Shown here in pieces: positions 17,923 through 26,486 of a stretch of DNA of 56,888 nucleotides. The position numbers and the translations under genes were made by a program. The stretch spans positions 175,488 through 232,375 of the forward strand of contig NZ_JALBVB010000044.1 of NCBI RefSeq assembly GCF_022669155.1, written 5' to 3'. A model generated the notes under the pieces. That model was not told the origin of the DNA and searched no databases. It saw only the letters and a list, made by a program, of their open reading frames with translations. Position 1 is the stretch's first letter. Each line of letters opens with the position of its first letter. The stretch comes from Kineococcus sp. TRM81007. GTDB lineage: Bacteria; Actinomycetota; Actinomycetes; Actinomycetales; Kineococcaceae.

Positions 17923-19024
17923 CGACCTCGACGTGCGAGGTCTGCGGGAACATGTCCAGCACCCGTGCCCGCACCGGCCGCAGCGACGGCATCGCGGCGA
18001 GGTCGGCGGCGAGCGTGACGGGGTTGCAGCTGGAGTAGACGACGTGGCGGGCCCCGGAGCGCTCCAGCCACTCGCGCAGGTCGGCGCCGATCCCCCGCCG
18101 CGGCGGGTTGACGACCACGAGGTCGGGCGCCTCGTCCGCCTCGAGGGCGAAGCGGGTGGCGTCGCCGGCGAGGAACCGCACGTCGCGCAGGCCGGCGGTG
18201 CGGGCGGAGGCGCGGGCGCTGCGCACGGCCTCCTCGCTGACCTCCACCCCCAGGACGCGGCGACCGGGGGCCGCGCAGCGCAGCGCGAAACCGCCGACGC
18301 CGCAGTACAGGTCCCACAGGGTGGCGGGGGCGACCTCGTCGACCCACTCGGCGACCTGCGCGTACAGCGCCTCGGCGACGGCGGAGTTCGTCTGGAAGAA
18401 GCTCTGCGGCCGCAGGTCCATCCCCACCCCGCCCAGCCGCATCCGCAGCGCGGTGCGCTCGGTGAGGGGGACCTCCATGTCGCCCTCCACGACGGCCTTG
18501 TGCTCGGGCAGCAGGTTGGCGGTGACGACGACGGCGTTCGGCAGCTCGCGCAGCAGGCGCGGCAGCTCCCGGCGCATCGCGGCGACCGGTCCGCGGGAGC
18601 GCACGACGAACCGGACCATGAGCTCGCCGTCGGGCGACTCGGTGACGAGGACGTTCTTCAGCTCCCCGCGCCGGCGGGGCACGTCGTACGGCTCCAGCCC
18701 GGCGCGGGAGATGAAGCGGGCGAGGACCGGCAGGGCGGCGCGCACGCCCGGCGTGCACACGCCGCAGCGGCGCAGGTCCACGCCGCGCCCGGCGGCGTCG
18801 AGGATGCCGAGGGTGGGGCGGCGGGCGGTGCCGCCCACCACCATCTTCGCCTTGTTGCGGTACCCGGACTCGGCGCTGCGCACCGCGGGCAGCCACTGCA
18901 GCTGCGGCTGCTCACCCAGCAGCTCGCGGCAGCGCTCCTCCTTGCCGGCGACCTGCCGCGGGTACGGCACACCCATGAGGGTGCACGAGCGGCACGCGCC
19001 GGCGTCGAGGTAGGAGCACTGCAC
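17897..19024 (-). CDS. rlmC: 23S rRNA (uracil-C5)-methyltransferase RlmC
   Basis: At 375 residues it has exactly the length I recall for E. coli RlmC (RumB), which methylates U747 of 23S rRNA using S-adenosylmethionine. The N-terminus MQCSYLDAGACRSCTLMGVPY contains the iron-sulfur cluster cysteines, with another in RRCGVC. The SAM-binding core is LWDLYCGVGGFALRC, followed by VVVNPPRRGIG and the nucleophile motif YSSCNPVTLAADL near residue 325. The start is GTG with GGGAG close upstream. It is convergent with, and overlaps, the ECF41 sigma gene by 26 bases, and lies upstream of no obvious partner. Confidence 0.92.
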   Translation of the reverse strand: MQCSYLDAGACRSCTLMGVPYPRQVAGKEERCRELLGEQPQLQWLPAVRSAESGYRNKAKMVVGGTARRPTLGILDAAGRGVDLRRCGVCTPGVRAALPVLARFISRAGLEPYDVPRRRGELKNVLVTESPDGELMVRFVVRSRGPVAAMRRELPRLLRELPNAVVVTANLLPEHKAVVEGDMEVPLTERTALRMRLGGVGMDLRPQSFFQTNSAVAEALYAQVAEWVDEVAPATLWDLYCGVGGFALRCAAPGRRVLGVEVSEEAVRSARASARTAGLRDVRFLAGDATRFALEADEAPDLVVVNPPRRGIGADLREWLERSGARHVVYSSCNPVTLAADLAAMPSLRPVRARVLDMFPQTSHVEVVTLLERAG

Positions 19025-19056
19025 GGTCTCCCAGGGTAGGTGGCCGCGCGGGGCCC

Positions 19057-20403
19057 TCAGCCCCGCTCGCCGGACTGCCCGCGCTGGTACACGTCCGGGA
19101 TGCCGTCGGCGTCGGCGTCGACCCGCTCGGCCTCCTCGATGCGCCGGTAGGCGCGGTTGCGGCTGCTGAGGAGCACCGCGGCCAGCACGGCCGCGGCCGT
19201 GGAGCCGAGCAGGACGCCGAGGGTGACGTGCTGGCCGGCCTCGGTGCCCTCGCCGAAGGCCAGGGAGCCGATGAGCAGCGAGACGGTGAAGCCCATGCCG
19301 GCGAGGATCCCCACGCCGACCACGTCGACCCAGGACAGCTGCTCGTCCAGCTCAGCGCTGGTGAGCTTGGCCATCAGGAAGGTGGTCAGGACGATGCCGA
19401 CGGGCTTGCCGACGACGAGCCCGAGGATGACGCCGAGCGCGACCGGGTCGCCGAGGGCGTCGACGAAGCCGGAGGCGCCCTCGATCGCCACGCCGGCCGC
19501 GAAGAGCGCGAAGACGGGCACGGCGAACCCGGCGGACAGCGGCCGCCAGCGGTGCTCGAAGTGCTCGGCGAGGCCCGGGCCGGCGTCCGGACCGCCGGCG
19601 GCCTCGCTGCGCAGCACCGGCACCGACAGGCCCAGCAGCACGCCGGCGACGGTGGCGTGCACGCCGGAGGCGTGCACCAGGCCCCACGTCAGCAGCGCCA
19701 GGGGGATCAGCAGCCACGGCGAGCGGACGCGCTTCTGCACGGCGAACGCGAACAGCGCCAGCGGCACGAGCGCCAGCAGCAGCGGCAGCGGGGCGAGGTC
19801 GTCGGTGTAGAAGATCGCGATGACGGTGATGGCGAGGAGGTCGTCCACCACCGCGAGGGTCAGCAGGAAGGTGCGCAGCCCGGAGGGCAGGTGGCTGCCG
19901 ATGACGGCGAGGACGCCCAGGGCGAAGGCGATGTCGGTGGCGGTGGGGATCGCCCACCCGGACAGGGCGCCCTCGGGCCCGTCGCCCAGGGAGTTCACCA
20001 GCACGTAGACCCCGGCGGGCACGGCCATGCCGCCGACCGCGGCCGCGATCGGCAGGGCGGCGGCGCGCGGGTTGCGCAGGTCGCCGGCGACGAACTCGCG
20101 CTTGAGCTCCAGGCCGGCGATGAAGAAGAAGATCGCCAGCAGCCCGTCGGCGGCCCAGTGCTCGACGGACAGGTCCAGGTGCAGGGCCTCGGGGCCGAAG
20201 TGGAACTGGCGCACCGACTCGTAGGTGTCGCCGGGCAGGTTCGCCCACACCAGCGCCAGCGCGGTGGCGATCAGCAGCAGCGCCCCGCCGACGGTCTCGG
20301 TGCGCAGGACCTCCGCGATGCGGCGCGCCTCGGGCCAGGAGCCGTACCCGAACAGGGGCGTGCGGCGGCGGGCTTCGTCTCGGGTGGGCGGGTTGTGCGT
20401 CAC
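19057..20403 (-). CDS. nhaA: Na+/H+ antiporter NhaA
   Basis: A 448-residue NhaA protein with about 11-12 membrane spans. Diagnostic sequences are [35 protein letters not shown], and the paired ion-binding aspartates in [17 protein letters not shown], followed by [20 protein letters not shown]. NhaA exchanges two H+ for one Na+ or Li+ and guards against alkaline and sodium stress. The GTG start at 20403 is preferred over an upstream start at 20460 because the family N-terminus begins near here and GGAGAG lies about ten bases upstream. A charged C-terminal tail ([15 protein letters not shown]) follows the last span. Confidence 0.93.
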   Translation of the reverse strand: MTHNPPTRDEARRRTPLFGYGSWPEARRIAEVLRTETVGGALLLIATALALVWANLPGDTYESVRQFHFGPEALHLDLSVEHWAADGLLAIFFFIAGLELKREFVAGDLRNPRAAALPIAAAVGGMAVPAGVYVLVNSLGDGPEGALSGWAIPTATDIAFALGVLAVIGSHLPSGLRTFLLTLAVVDDLLAITVIAIFYTDDLAPLPLLLALVPLALFAFAVQKRVRSPWLLIPLALLTWGLVHASGVHATVAGVLLGLSVPVLRSEAAGGPDAGPGLAEHFEHRWRPLSAGFAVPVFALFAAGVAIEGASGFVDALGDPVALGVILGLVVGKPVGIVLTTFLMAKLTSAELDEQLSWVDVVGVGILAGMGFTVSLLIGSLAFGEGTEAGQHVTLGVLLGSTAAAVLAAVLLSSRNRAYRRIEEAERVDADADGIPDVYQRGQSGERG

Positions 20404-20627
20404 GGGCCGAGTCTCTCCAGGGGTCGCTGACGGGATCGCCGACCAGACTTCCCGGCACACCTGGCGACCACCCTAACGGCCGCCCCCGTGCCGCGCCCGT
20501 GCCGCGCCCTCGCGCGAGGACGGGCCGCGTTCCCCGTCCGTTCACCCGCGCCTCGCCCGCGCGCCGCCCGCGGCTCCTACGGTGCTGCCGTGGACGCCCC
20601 CCGCAGGAACCGGAGGCGCGGACCCCG

Positions 20628-21731
20628 GTGAGGAAGCTCGTCGGCGCCGCCCTGGCGGTGCTCCTGGTCGCGGCCGTCGCGGCGCTGTTCGTCCTGGACC
20701 GCCGCAGCGGCTCGGCCGACGCCGCGGCGGGGCCGGTGACCACCCTGCGCGGGGTGATCGGCTCGGAGAAGGAGGCCTTCTTCGACGACCCGCGCGTGCG
20801 CGAGGCGCTGTCCGCGCACGGCCTGGCCGTCGAGGTCGACACCGCCGGCAGCCGGCAGATCGCCACCGACGTCGACCTGGGCGGCTACGACTTCGCGTTC
20901 CCCTCCTCCGCCCCGGCGGCGCAGCGGATCGCCGAGGGCACCGGCGCGACCTCCGTCTCCTCGCCGTTCTGGTCGCCGATGGTCGTGGCCACCCACGAGC
21001 CGGTGGTCCAGCTGCTGGCCCGCAACGGCGCCGCCTCCCGGGACGCCGGCGGGGTGTGGCACCTGGACCTGGCGGCGTACCTGGCGATGGTGCGCGAGGG
21101 AACCCGCTGGGACGAGCTGGAGGGGGCGGCGCAGCTGTACGACTCCCCGCGCGCGGTGCTCATCACCTCCACCGACGTGCGCACCTCCAACTCCGCCGCG
21201 ATGTACCTGGCGGACGCCGCCTGGGTCCTCAACGGCGGCGGCGTGGTGACCACGCGCGAGCAGCAGGAGGCGGTGCTGCCGCAGCTGTCGCACCTGTTCC
21301 TGGCGCAGGGGTTCTCGGCCGCTTCCTCGGACGAGCCGTTCGGCGACTACCTGTCCCAGGGCGCCGGGGCGCTGCCGCTGGTGATGGCCTACGAGGCGCA
21401 GTTCGTCGGGGAGGCCGCACGGGGGGACGGCTCGCGGCTCGGACCGGACGCGGTGCTGGCCTACCCGGACCCGACGGTGGCCTCCAAGCACACCCTCGTC
21501 GCCCTGGACCCCGGCGCCGAGCGCCTGGCGGAGCTGCTGGCCACCGACCCGGACCTGACCGCGCTGGCCGCCGAGCACGGGTTCCGCACCGGGGACGGCT
21601 CGGTGCTGGCGGGCGTCGCCGCGCAGCACGGCGTCGCGGTGCAGCAGTCCCTGACCGACGTGGCCGACCCGCCCTCGTTCGGGGTGCTGGAGGCCCTGAT
21701 CGACGCCGTCGCCGCGGGCTACGGCGAGTGA
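20628..21731 (+). CDS. Membrane-anchored periplasmic-binding-like protein
   Basis: A 367-residue protein. Residues 1-25 form an uncleaved or signal-type hydrophobic helix (RKLVGAALAVLLVAAVAALFV). The exported part resembles type 2 periplasmic solute-binding folds: TTLRGVIGSEKEAFFDDPRV, YDFAFPSSAPAAQRIAEG, RAVLITSTDVRTSNSAAMYLA and PLVMAYEAQFVGEA. There is no ABC permease or ATPase next to it. It is followed immediately by a binding-protein/VWA lipoprotein whose first possible GTG start overlaps this stop codon. I recognise related pairs near TelA/XpaC-type genes in actinobacteria. The ligand is unknown. Confidence 0.75.
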   Translation: MRKLVGAALAVLLVAAVAALFVLDRRSGSADAAAGPVTTLRGVIGSEKEAFFDDPRVREALSAHGLAVEVDTAGSRQIATDVDLGGYDFAFPSSAPAAQRIAEGTGATSVSSPFWSPMVVATHEPVVQLLARNGAASRDAGGVWHLDLAAYLAMVREGTRWDELEGAAQLYDSPRAVLITSTDVRTSNSAAMYLADAAWVLNGGGVVTTREQQEAVLPQLSHLFLAQGFSAASSDEPFGDYLSQGAGALPLVMAYEAQFVGEAARGDGSRLGPDAVLAYPDPTVASKHTLVALDPGAERLAELLATDPDLTALAAEHGFRTGDGSVLAGVAAQHGVAVQQSLTDVADPPSFGVLEALIDAVAAGYGE

Positions 21732-21739
21732 GGAGGACC

Positions 21740-23416
21740 GTGCGGACGAGCGGGCGGACGAGGGGGCGGACGAGGGGGCGGACGAGCACGCGCAGCACCC
21801 CCCGCCGCGGCGCGCTGGCCGGGCTGGCCGCCCTGGCCGCCGCGGTCCTGCTGGCCGGGTGCACGTCCGACCCGGCGAGCGGCGCCGAGGACGCGGCCAC
21901 GCCCACCGGCCCGCGCGCGGACGTCCTGCGCGTGCTGGCCGGCTCGGAGCTGCGCGACGTCGAGCCGGTGCTGACCGGTGTCGCCGAGCGCACCGGCGTG
22001 CGGGTGGAGCTGACGTACACCGGGACGCTGGAGGGCACCCGGCTCGTCGCGGACGGCGGCGCCGCCGGCTACGACGCCACCTGGTTCCCCTCGAACGACC
22101 ACCTGGCGCTGCTGGACGGCGGCCGCGCGGCCGTCGCCCGCTCCGAGGACGTCATGTCCTCGCCGGTGGCCCTCGGCGTGGCGCGCGCGACGGCGGTCGA
22201 GCTGGGCTGGGTGGGCCGCTCGCCCACGTGGGCGGAGGTCGTCGACGCCGCCGACGACGGCCGGCTGCGCTACGGCATGACCTCACCGGTCTCCTCCAAC
22301 AGCGGTTTCGCCACGCTGGTGGGCGCCGCCACCGCGCTGTCCGGCACGGGCACCGTGCTGGCCGAGCAGGACGTGGCGGCCGTGGCCGGGCAACTGCGGC
22401 GCCTGGCCCGCGGGCACGCGCTGACCGCGGGCTCCACCGGGTTCCTGGTGGAGCGGTTCACCGCGGACCCGCGGGGCGTGAACGCCCTGTTCGGGTACGA
22501 GTCGGTGCTGCGCCCGCTGCGCGCCGGCGGGGAACCGCTGGACGTCCTCACCCCCTCCGACGGCACCCTGACCGCCGAGTACCCCCTGACGCTGCTGCGC
22601 TCGGCGGGCGAGGAGCAGGGCCGCGCCTACGACGCGGTCGTGGCCGACCTGCTGAGCGAGCCGGTGCAGCGCGAGCTGGCCGCCACCGGCCGGCGCACCA
22701 CCGCCGGGGGCCCGGCGGCCGCGACCGACGTCTACGAGCTGCCCTTCCCCAACCGCCTGAGCACGGTGCGGGCGCTGCTGAGCGCCTACCAGAGCGAGAT
22801 CAAGAAGCCCTCGGACGTGGTGTTCGCCGTGGACACCTCCGGTTCGATGGACGGCGAGCGGCTGACGCAGCTGCAGGGCGCGCTGGCCGCCCTCACCGTG
22901 CCCGACGGCGACGCGGGCGGTGCACCGGGCGAGGGCCTGCTCGCCTTCCAGGCCCGCGAGAACGTCCGCTACGTGGAGTTCGCGGACGCGGTGAAGTCCC
23001 GCGGGACGTTCGCGGTGGACCCGGCCGACCGCGCCGGCAGCCTGGCCCGGATCCGGGAGTGGACCGCCTCCCTGCGCGCGCGGGGCGGCACCGCGATCCA
23101 CGACTCGCTGCGCGTGGCGTACGAGGAGGCGCTGTCGGTCCTGGAGGCCGACCCGGAGCGCTTCGTGAGCGTCACGCTGTTCACCGACGGGGAGAACACC
23201 GACGGGGGCACCCTGGCGGACTTCCGCGCCTGGCACGGCCGGCAGGCCGCGGCGGGGCGGCCGGTCGCCTCCGTCCCCACCTTCGTCATCGTCTTCGGCG
23301 AGGCGGACCCGGCCGAGATGGCCGAGCTGGCGGCGCTGACCGGCGGCGAGACGTTCGCCGCCGGGGGCGCCGCGGACCTCGCCGGCGTCTTCGAGGAGAT
23401 CCGTGGCTACCAGTGA
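21740..23416 (+). CDS. Lipoprotein with solute-binding domain fused to a VWA domain
   Basis: A 558-residue exported lipoprotein. The N-terminus has a basic repeat-rich leader, a hydrophobic core and the lipobox LLAGC (Cys41). Residues about 45-340 resemble an extracellular binding protein (VLRVLAGSELRDVEPVLTG, YDATWFPSNDHLALL, GMTSPVSSNSGFATLVGAA, FGYESVLRPL). Residues about 360-555 form a von Willebrand A domain with an intact MIDAS: FAVDTSGSMDG, GGTAIHDSL and LFTDGENTDG. AGGAGG lies 3 bases before the chosen GTG. An in-frame GTG at 21728 overlaps the previous stop (GTGA) and is a real alternative. The gene overlaps the next one by 14 bases. Confidence 0.85.
   Translation: MRTSGRTRGRTRGRTSTRSTPRRGALAGLAALAAAVLLAGCTSDPASGAEDAATPTGPRADVLRVLAGSELRDVEPVLTGVAERTGVRVELTYTGTLEGTRLVADGGAAGYDATWFPSNDHLALLDGGRAAVARSEDVMSSPVALGVARATAVELGWVGRSPTWAEVVDAADDGRLRYGMTSPVSSNSGFATLVGAATALSGTGTVLAEQDVAAVAGQLRRLARGHALTAGSTGFLVERFTADPRGVNALFGYESVLRPLRAGGEPLDVLTPSDGTLTAEYPLTLLRSAGEEQGRAYDAVVADLLSEPVQRELAATGRRTTAGGPAAATDVYELPFPNRLSTVRALLSAYQSEIKKPSDVVFAVDTSGSMDGERLTQLQGALAALTVPDGDAGGAPGEGLLAFQARENVRYVEFADAVKSRGTFAVDPADRAGSLARIREWTASLRARGGTAIHDSLRVAYEEALSVLEADPERFVSVTLFTDGENTDGGTLADFRAWHGRQAAAGRPVASVPTFVIVFGEADPAEMAELAALTGGETFAAGGAADLAGVFEEIRGYQ
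21742..21789 (+). repeat. Four 12-base in-frame repeats at the VWA-gene 5' end
   Basis: Near-identical units GCGGACGAGNGG at 21742, 21754, 21766 and 21778 encode an RT(S/R)G series in the basic leader ahead of the signal-peptide core. Length changes would alter only the positively charged n-region. Confidence 0.85.
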
Positions 23417-24071
23417 CCGCCCCGCCCGCGCCCGCCTGGACGCGCTGGGCAGCACCGCCCACCTCGCCGGCAGCGGCGCGGGCCTGCTGGCCCTGCTGGG
23501 CGGCTTCGCCGCCACCCAGCACCCGCTGGTGGCGGTGGGCACCTGCGCGGTCGGCTACCTGTCCGGCTACCTGCTGTGCCCGGGGCGCTCGCGGCCGTCG
23601 GCAGCTCCCGGGCCCGGGGCACCGGCTCCGGCGGGGACGGCCGCGGTGCACGCCGCCGTCGAGGCGGGCGAGCGCGCGCTGCGCTCACCCGGGGTGCCGG
23701 CGGACGTGGTGCGCGCCGGCCGTCACGTCCTGGACACCGTGGCGGAGGTGCTGCCGCGCTGGCAGCGGCTGGACGCCCTCTCCCCCGACGCCCGCACGGT
23801 GGAGACCGTCGCGGGCGAGCACCTGCCCGGTGTGGTCACCGCGTACCTGAGCGCCGCGGGCGGCAGCGGCGCGAGCGGCGCGGAGCGGGCGCGGACCGAG
23901 GCGCTGGAGCAGCTGGCCCTGCTGCAGCGCGCCGTCCACGACGTGCGCGAGCGCCTGCAGCGGCGGGCGGAGCAGGACCTGGCCGTCCACGGGGCGTTCC
24001 TGCGCGACAAGTTCGACCGCGGCGCGCTGGACCTGGGTCCGGCGCAGGAGCCGAGCGAGCGGCTCGGCTGA
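23403..24071 (+). CDS. XpaC-like membrane-associated helical protein
   Basis: A 222-residue protein starting at a GTG 14 bases inside the VWA gene. Two hydrophobic segments near residues 18-60 (LAGSGAGLLALLGGFAATQHP and CAVGYLSGYLLC) are followed by a proline-rich linker and a mostly helical region. That region contains AGEHLPGVVTAYLS, a leucine/alanine helix and RRAEQDLAVHGAFLRDKF, the spacing seen in XpaC (5-bromo-4-chloroindolyl phosphate hydrolysis) proteins that often accompany the toxic-anion-resistance protein TelA. No TelA gene is present here. The XpaC assignment is by pattern only. Confidence 0.6.
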   Translation: MATSDRPARARLDALGSTAHLAGSGAGLLALLGGFAATQHPLVAVGTCAVGYLSGYLLCPGRSRPSAAPGPGAPAPAGTAAVHAAVEAGERALRSPGVPADVVRAGRHVLDTVAEVLPRWQRLDALSPDARTVETVAGEHLPGVVTAYLSAAGGSGASGAERARTEALEQLALLQRAVHDVRERLQRRAEQDLAVHGAFLRDKFDRGALDLGPAQEPSERLG

Positions 24072-24132
24072 CCCGCCGGCCCCCTCCCGGACCCCGAGGT
24101 GGTCCCGCGCGGTCGAGGGGTCGCGCGTGCGA

Positions 24133-24149
24133 GGTCACCCGAGGTGACC
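24133..24149. terminator. Hairpin between convergent genes
   Basis: GGTCACC-CGA-GGTGACC, a perfect 7-bp stem with a 3-base loop, lies between the XpaC-like gene (+) and a histidine-phosphatase gene (-). There is no U tract, so it would be a weak bidirectional terminator. Confidence 0.45.
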
Positions 24150-24158
24150 GCGGAACGC

Positions 24159-24833
24159 TCAGAACACCGAGCCGGGCTCCCCCGCGGGGCCGGCACCGGC
24201 CGCGTCCGCCTGCGCGGGCTCGACGGCGGCGCCCATCCACGTCTCGCACGTCCACCCGCCGTCGCCGTCGCCGCGCAGGTCCACGACGCCGGTGTTCAGC
24301 AGGCCGGTGCTCAGCACGAAGCGGGGCGGCAGCCCGCGGGCGCGGACGGCCGCCCACGCGCGGATCGCGGCGCCGTGGCTGACGACGGCCAGCGTGGCGG
24401 TGCCGGCGTCGCGGGCGCGGGCGGCGGCCGCGGCGATCGCCGCGTCGTAGCGGGCGAAGAAGGCGTTCCCGTCCGGCGCGCCGGGCAGCGCGGCGTCCAG
24501 GTCGCCGCCGACCCAGGCGGTCACGACGGCGAAGTAGCGCGCGACGGCCTCCTCGTCGCCGCGCATCTCCAGCTCGCCGGCCTCGATCTCGCGCAGGCCG
24601 GCGTCGACGGCCACGTCGAGGCCGAGGTGGGCGGCCAGCGGCGCGGCGGTCAGCCGGGCGCGCAGCTGCGAGGAGGCGGTGACGGCGCCGATCCCCTCGG
24701 GGCCGAGGGTGTCCACCAGGGACCGGGCCTGCTCCTCGCCCAGCTCGGTCAGCCCGGGTCCGGGCACGCCGGTGTCGAGGAGGTGACGGACGTTGGACGG
24801 GGTCTGGCCGTGGCGGACGAGCAGGAGGCGCAC
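24159..24833 (-). CDS. Histidine phosphatase (phosphoglycerate mutase-like) family protein
   Basis: A 224-residue member of the same superfamily as the protein at 8954, but clearly distinct from it. VRLLLVRHGQTPSNVRHLLDTG carries the phosphohistidine, SSQLRARLTAAPLA and LREIEAGELEMRG follow, and VVSHGAAIRAWAAVRARG holds the second catalytic histidine. It may act on phosphosugars, nucleotides or cofactor intermediates; the substrate cannot be inferred. The GTG start is set by the motif position, since the RHG motif must be near the N-terminus. It is convergent with the VWA operon. Confidence 0.85.
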   Translation of the reverse strand: MRLLLVRHGQTPSNVRHLLDTGVPGPGLTELGEEQARSLVDTLGPEGIGAVTASSQLRARLTAAPLAAHLGLDVAVDAGLREIEAGELEMRGDEEAVARYFAVVTAWVGGDLDAALPGAPDGNAFFARYDAAIAAAAARARDAGTATLAVVSHGAAIRAWAAVRARGLPPRFVLSTGLLNTGVVDLRGDGDGGWTCETWMGAAVEPAQADAAGAGPAGEPGSVF

Positions 24834-24937
24834 ACCCTCACCTTGCCACCCGCGCCGGGCCGCCCGCCGTCGCGGGTCCCCCGGCGGGCCGGGCGGACCC
24901 GCGGCGAGGGGTGCGGGGTCGCAGGGGCGGGGGCGGG

Positions 24938-25354
24938 TCAGAGCACGACGTCGAGGTGGCCGCCGGAGGCGGAGCCGAGGAACGTCATGAGGCGCAGCTG
25001 CACGTCGACCGGCACGGGCCGCGGGCTGGTGAGGGTGAGCCGGCCGATGAGGCGGCGCACGTCGTCGGGCGTCAGGTCCTTCTGCGCGGGGACGGTGCCG
25101 TCGCGGCGCTCGCGGTTGATCTCCGCGGCGAGCTGCGCGACGGGGGTGCCCTCGAGCTCGTCGAGCTCCAGGACGCGGCCGTAGAGGTGGCCGATGAGCG
25201 CCCGGTCGGACTGCGTCAGCTCGTCCAGCGGGTCCTCGTGGACGTAGTCGGGCGTGATGCGCTGCACCGGGGCGAGGTTGTGGAGCGCCTCGGGGCGGAC
25301 GGTGCTGCGCACCGCCACGGGGGTGGTCACCGATCCGATCCGCACGACGATCAT
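24938..25354 (-). CDS. Conserved hypothetical protein, 138 aa
   Basis: A hydrophilic, soluble-looking protein I do not recognise. The ATG is preceded directly by TGGAG with no spacer, while an in-frame GTG at 25345 has a normal 9-base spacing, so the true start may be three codons in. Features are VQRITPDYVHEDPLDELTQ, a helical stretch DRALIGHLYGRVLELDELEG, and the acidic LTPDDVRRLIGRLTLTSPRP near the end. There is no signal peptide, cysteine cluster or membrane segment. It is flanked upstream by a strong hairpin and is probably transcribed alone or with the phosphatase gene 104 bases downstream. Confidence 0.6.
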   Translation of the reverse strand: MIVVRIGSVTTPVAVRSTVRPEALHNLAPVQRITPDYVHEDPLDELTQSDRALIGHLYGRVLELDELEGTPVAQLAAEINRERRDGTVPAQKDLTPDDVRRLIGRLTLTSPRPVPVDVQLRLMTFLGSASGGHLDVVL

Positions 25355-25423
25355 CTCCAGTCACTCGTTGTGGTTTAGCTGTCACTTCGAGTGTGGCAGG
25401 GGGGGTGCCCAGCTTGAGGCCGC

Positions 25424-25457
25424 GTCACCCGGACGGAGCAGCGTCCGTCCGGGTGAC
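25424..25457 (-). terminator. Strong hairpin after the regulator-ribokinase-oxidoreductase operon
   Basis: A perfect 14-bp stem, GTCACCCGGACGGA at 25424-25437 paired with its complement at 25444-25457, around a 6-base loop. It lies 42 bases past the Gfo/Idh stop codon. It lacks a T tract but is the best terminator candidate for that operon and insulates the downstream 138-aa gene. Confidence 0.7.
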
Positions 25458-25499
25458 CTCCCGGCACCCCGCCCTCGGCGACGGGCCGCCGCGGCCGCC

Positions 25500-26486
25500 T
25501 CAGACGGGCTCGTCGGCGCGCGCGGCCCCCACCTGCGTCAGCGCCTGCTCGAACACGTCCGCCAGCGCGAGCGAGAAGTCCAGCGGCACCAGGGGGCTCT
25601 CGGTGCGACCGGCCGCCAGGCACTCGTGGACGTGCTCGAGCATGAAGCGGTGCCCGTGCTCGACGGGGTTCTCGCGCACCTCCGGCTCCCCGGCGCCCTC
25701 CCCGCGGCGGTGCACCGTGAAGCGGCGGCCGGAGTGCAGCGGCGCGTCGACGTGGATCCAGCCGGCGTCGCCCTCGACCCAGGCGTTCGAGGAGGCGTGC
25801 GCGGCGATCGTCGTGGACAGCGCGGCCACCGCGCCCGACTCCCACGACAGCGCCAGGGCGATCTGCCGGTCCACGCCCGAGTCCGTCAGCGTCCCGGCGG
25901 CGCGCACCTGCGCGGGCGCCCCCAGCAGCGTCAGCGCCAGCCCCACCGGGTACGGGCCCAGGTCCAGCAGCGAGCCCCCGCCGATGGCGGGGTCGTGGAA
26001 GCGGCGCGCGGACTCCGGCGCGGGGAAGCCCAGGTCGGCGTGCACCGAGAGGACCCAGCCGATCGCGCCGGAGGCCACGACGTCCAGCAGCTCGCGCGTC
26101 AGCGGCAGGAACCGCGTCCAGTACGCCTCCATGCAGAACACGCCGCGCTCGCGGGCGGTCGCCACCAGGTCGCCGGTGGCGGCGGCGCTGGCCGTCATCG
26201 GCTTCTCCACCAGCACCGGCGTCCCGGCCAGCAGGGCGGCCCTGGCCGGGGCGTGGTGCTGCGGGTGGGTGGTGGCCACGTACACCGCGTCCACGGCCGG
26301 GTCGGCGAGCATCGCCGCCACGTCGTCGTGCGCGCCGGCGGCCCCGTGCTCGTCGGCGAAGGCCCGCGCGCGGCCCGCGTCGCGCGAGCACACCGCCGCC
26401 AGGTGCCCGCCGTCGGCGAGCTCCAGCGCCCGCGCCACCGTCCGGGCGATGCCGCCCGTACCCACGAAACCCCAGCCGACGCTCAC
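25500..26486 (-). CDS. Gfo/Idh/MocA-family oxidoreductase
   Basis: A 328-residue NAD(P)-dependent dehydrogenase. The Rossmann motif is WGFVGTGGIARTVARALE, the family core VLVEKPMTASAAATGDLV near residues 90-110, and the catalytic-region motif GGGSLLDLGPYPVGLALTLLG near 170. Such enzymes oxidise or reduce sugars, inositols or related polyols. Its GTG start overlaps the ribokinase stop (GTGA), so the two are translationally coupled and probably act on the same sugar or polyol. It is a different paralogue from the Gfo/Idh protein at 43147-44274. Confidence 0.88.
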   Translation of the reverse strand: MSVGWGFVGTGGIARTVARALELADGGHLAAVCSRDAGRARAFADEHGAAGAHDDVAAMLADPAVDAVYVATTHPQHHAPARAALLAGTPVLVEKPMTASAAATGDLVATARERGVFCMEAYWTRFLPLTRELLDVVASGAIGWVLSVHADLGFPAPESARRFHDPAIGGGSLLDLGPYPVGLALTLLGAPAQVRAAGTLTDSGVDRQIALALSWESGAVAALSTTIAAHASSNAWVEGDAGWIHVDAPLHSGRRFTVHRRGEGAGEPEVRENPVEHGHRFMLEHVHECLAAGRTESPLVPLDFSLALADVFEQALTQVGAARADEPV

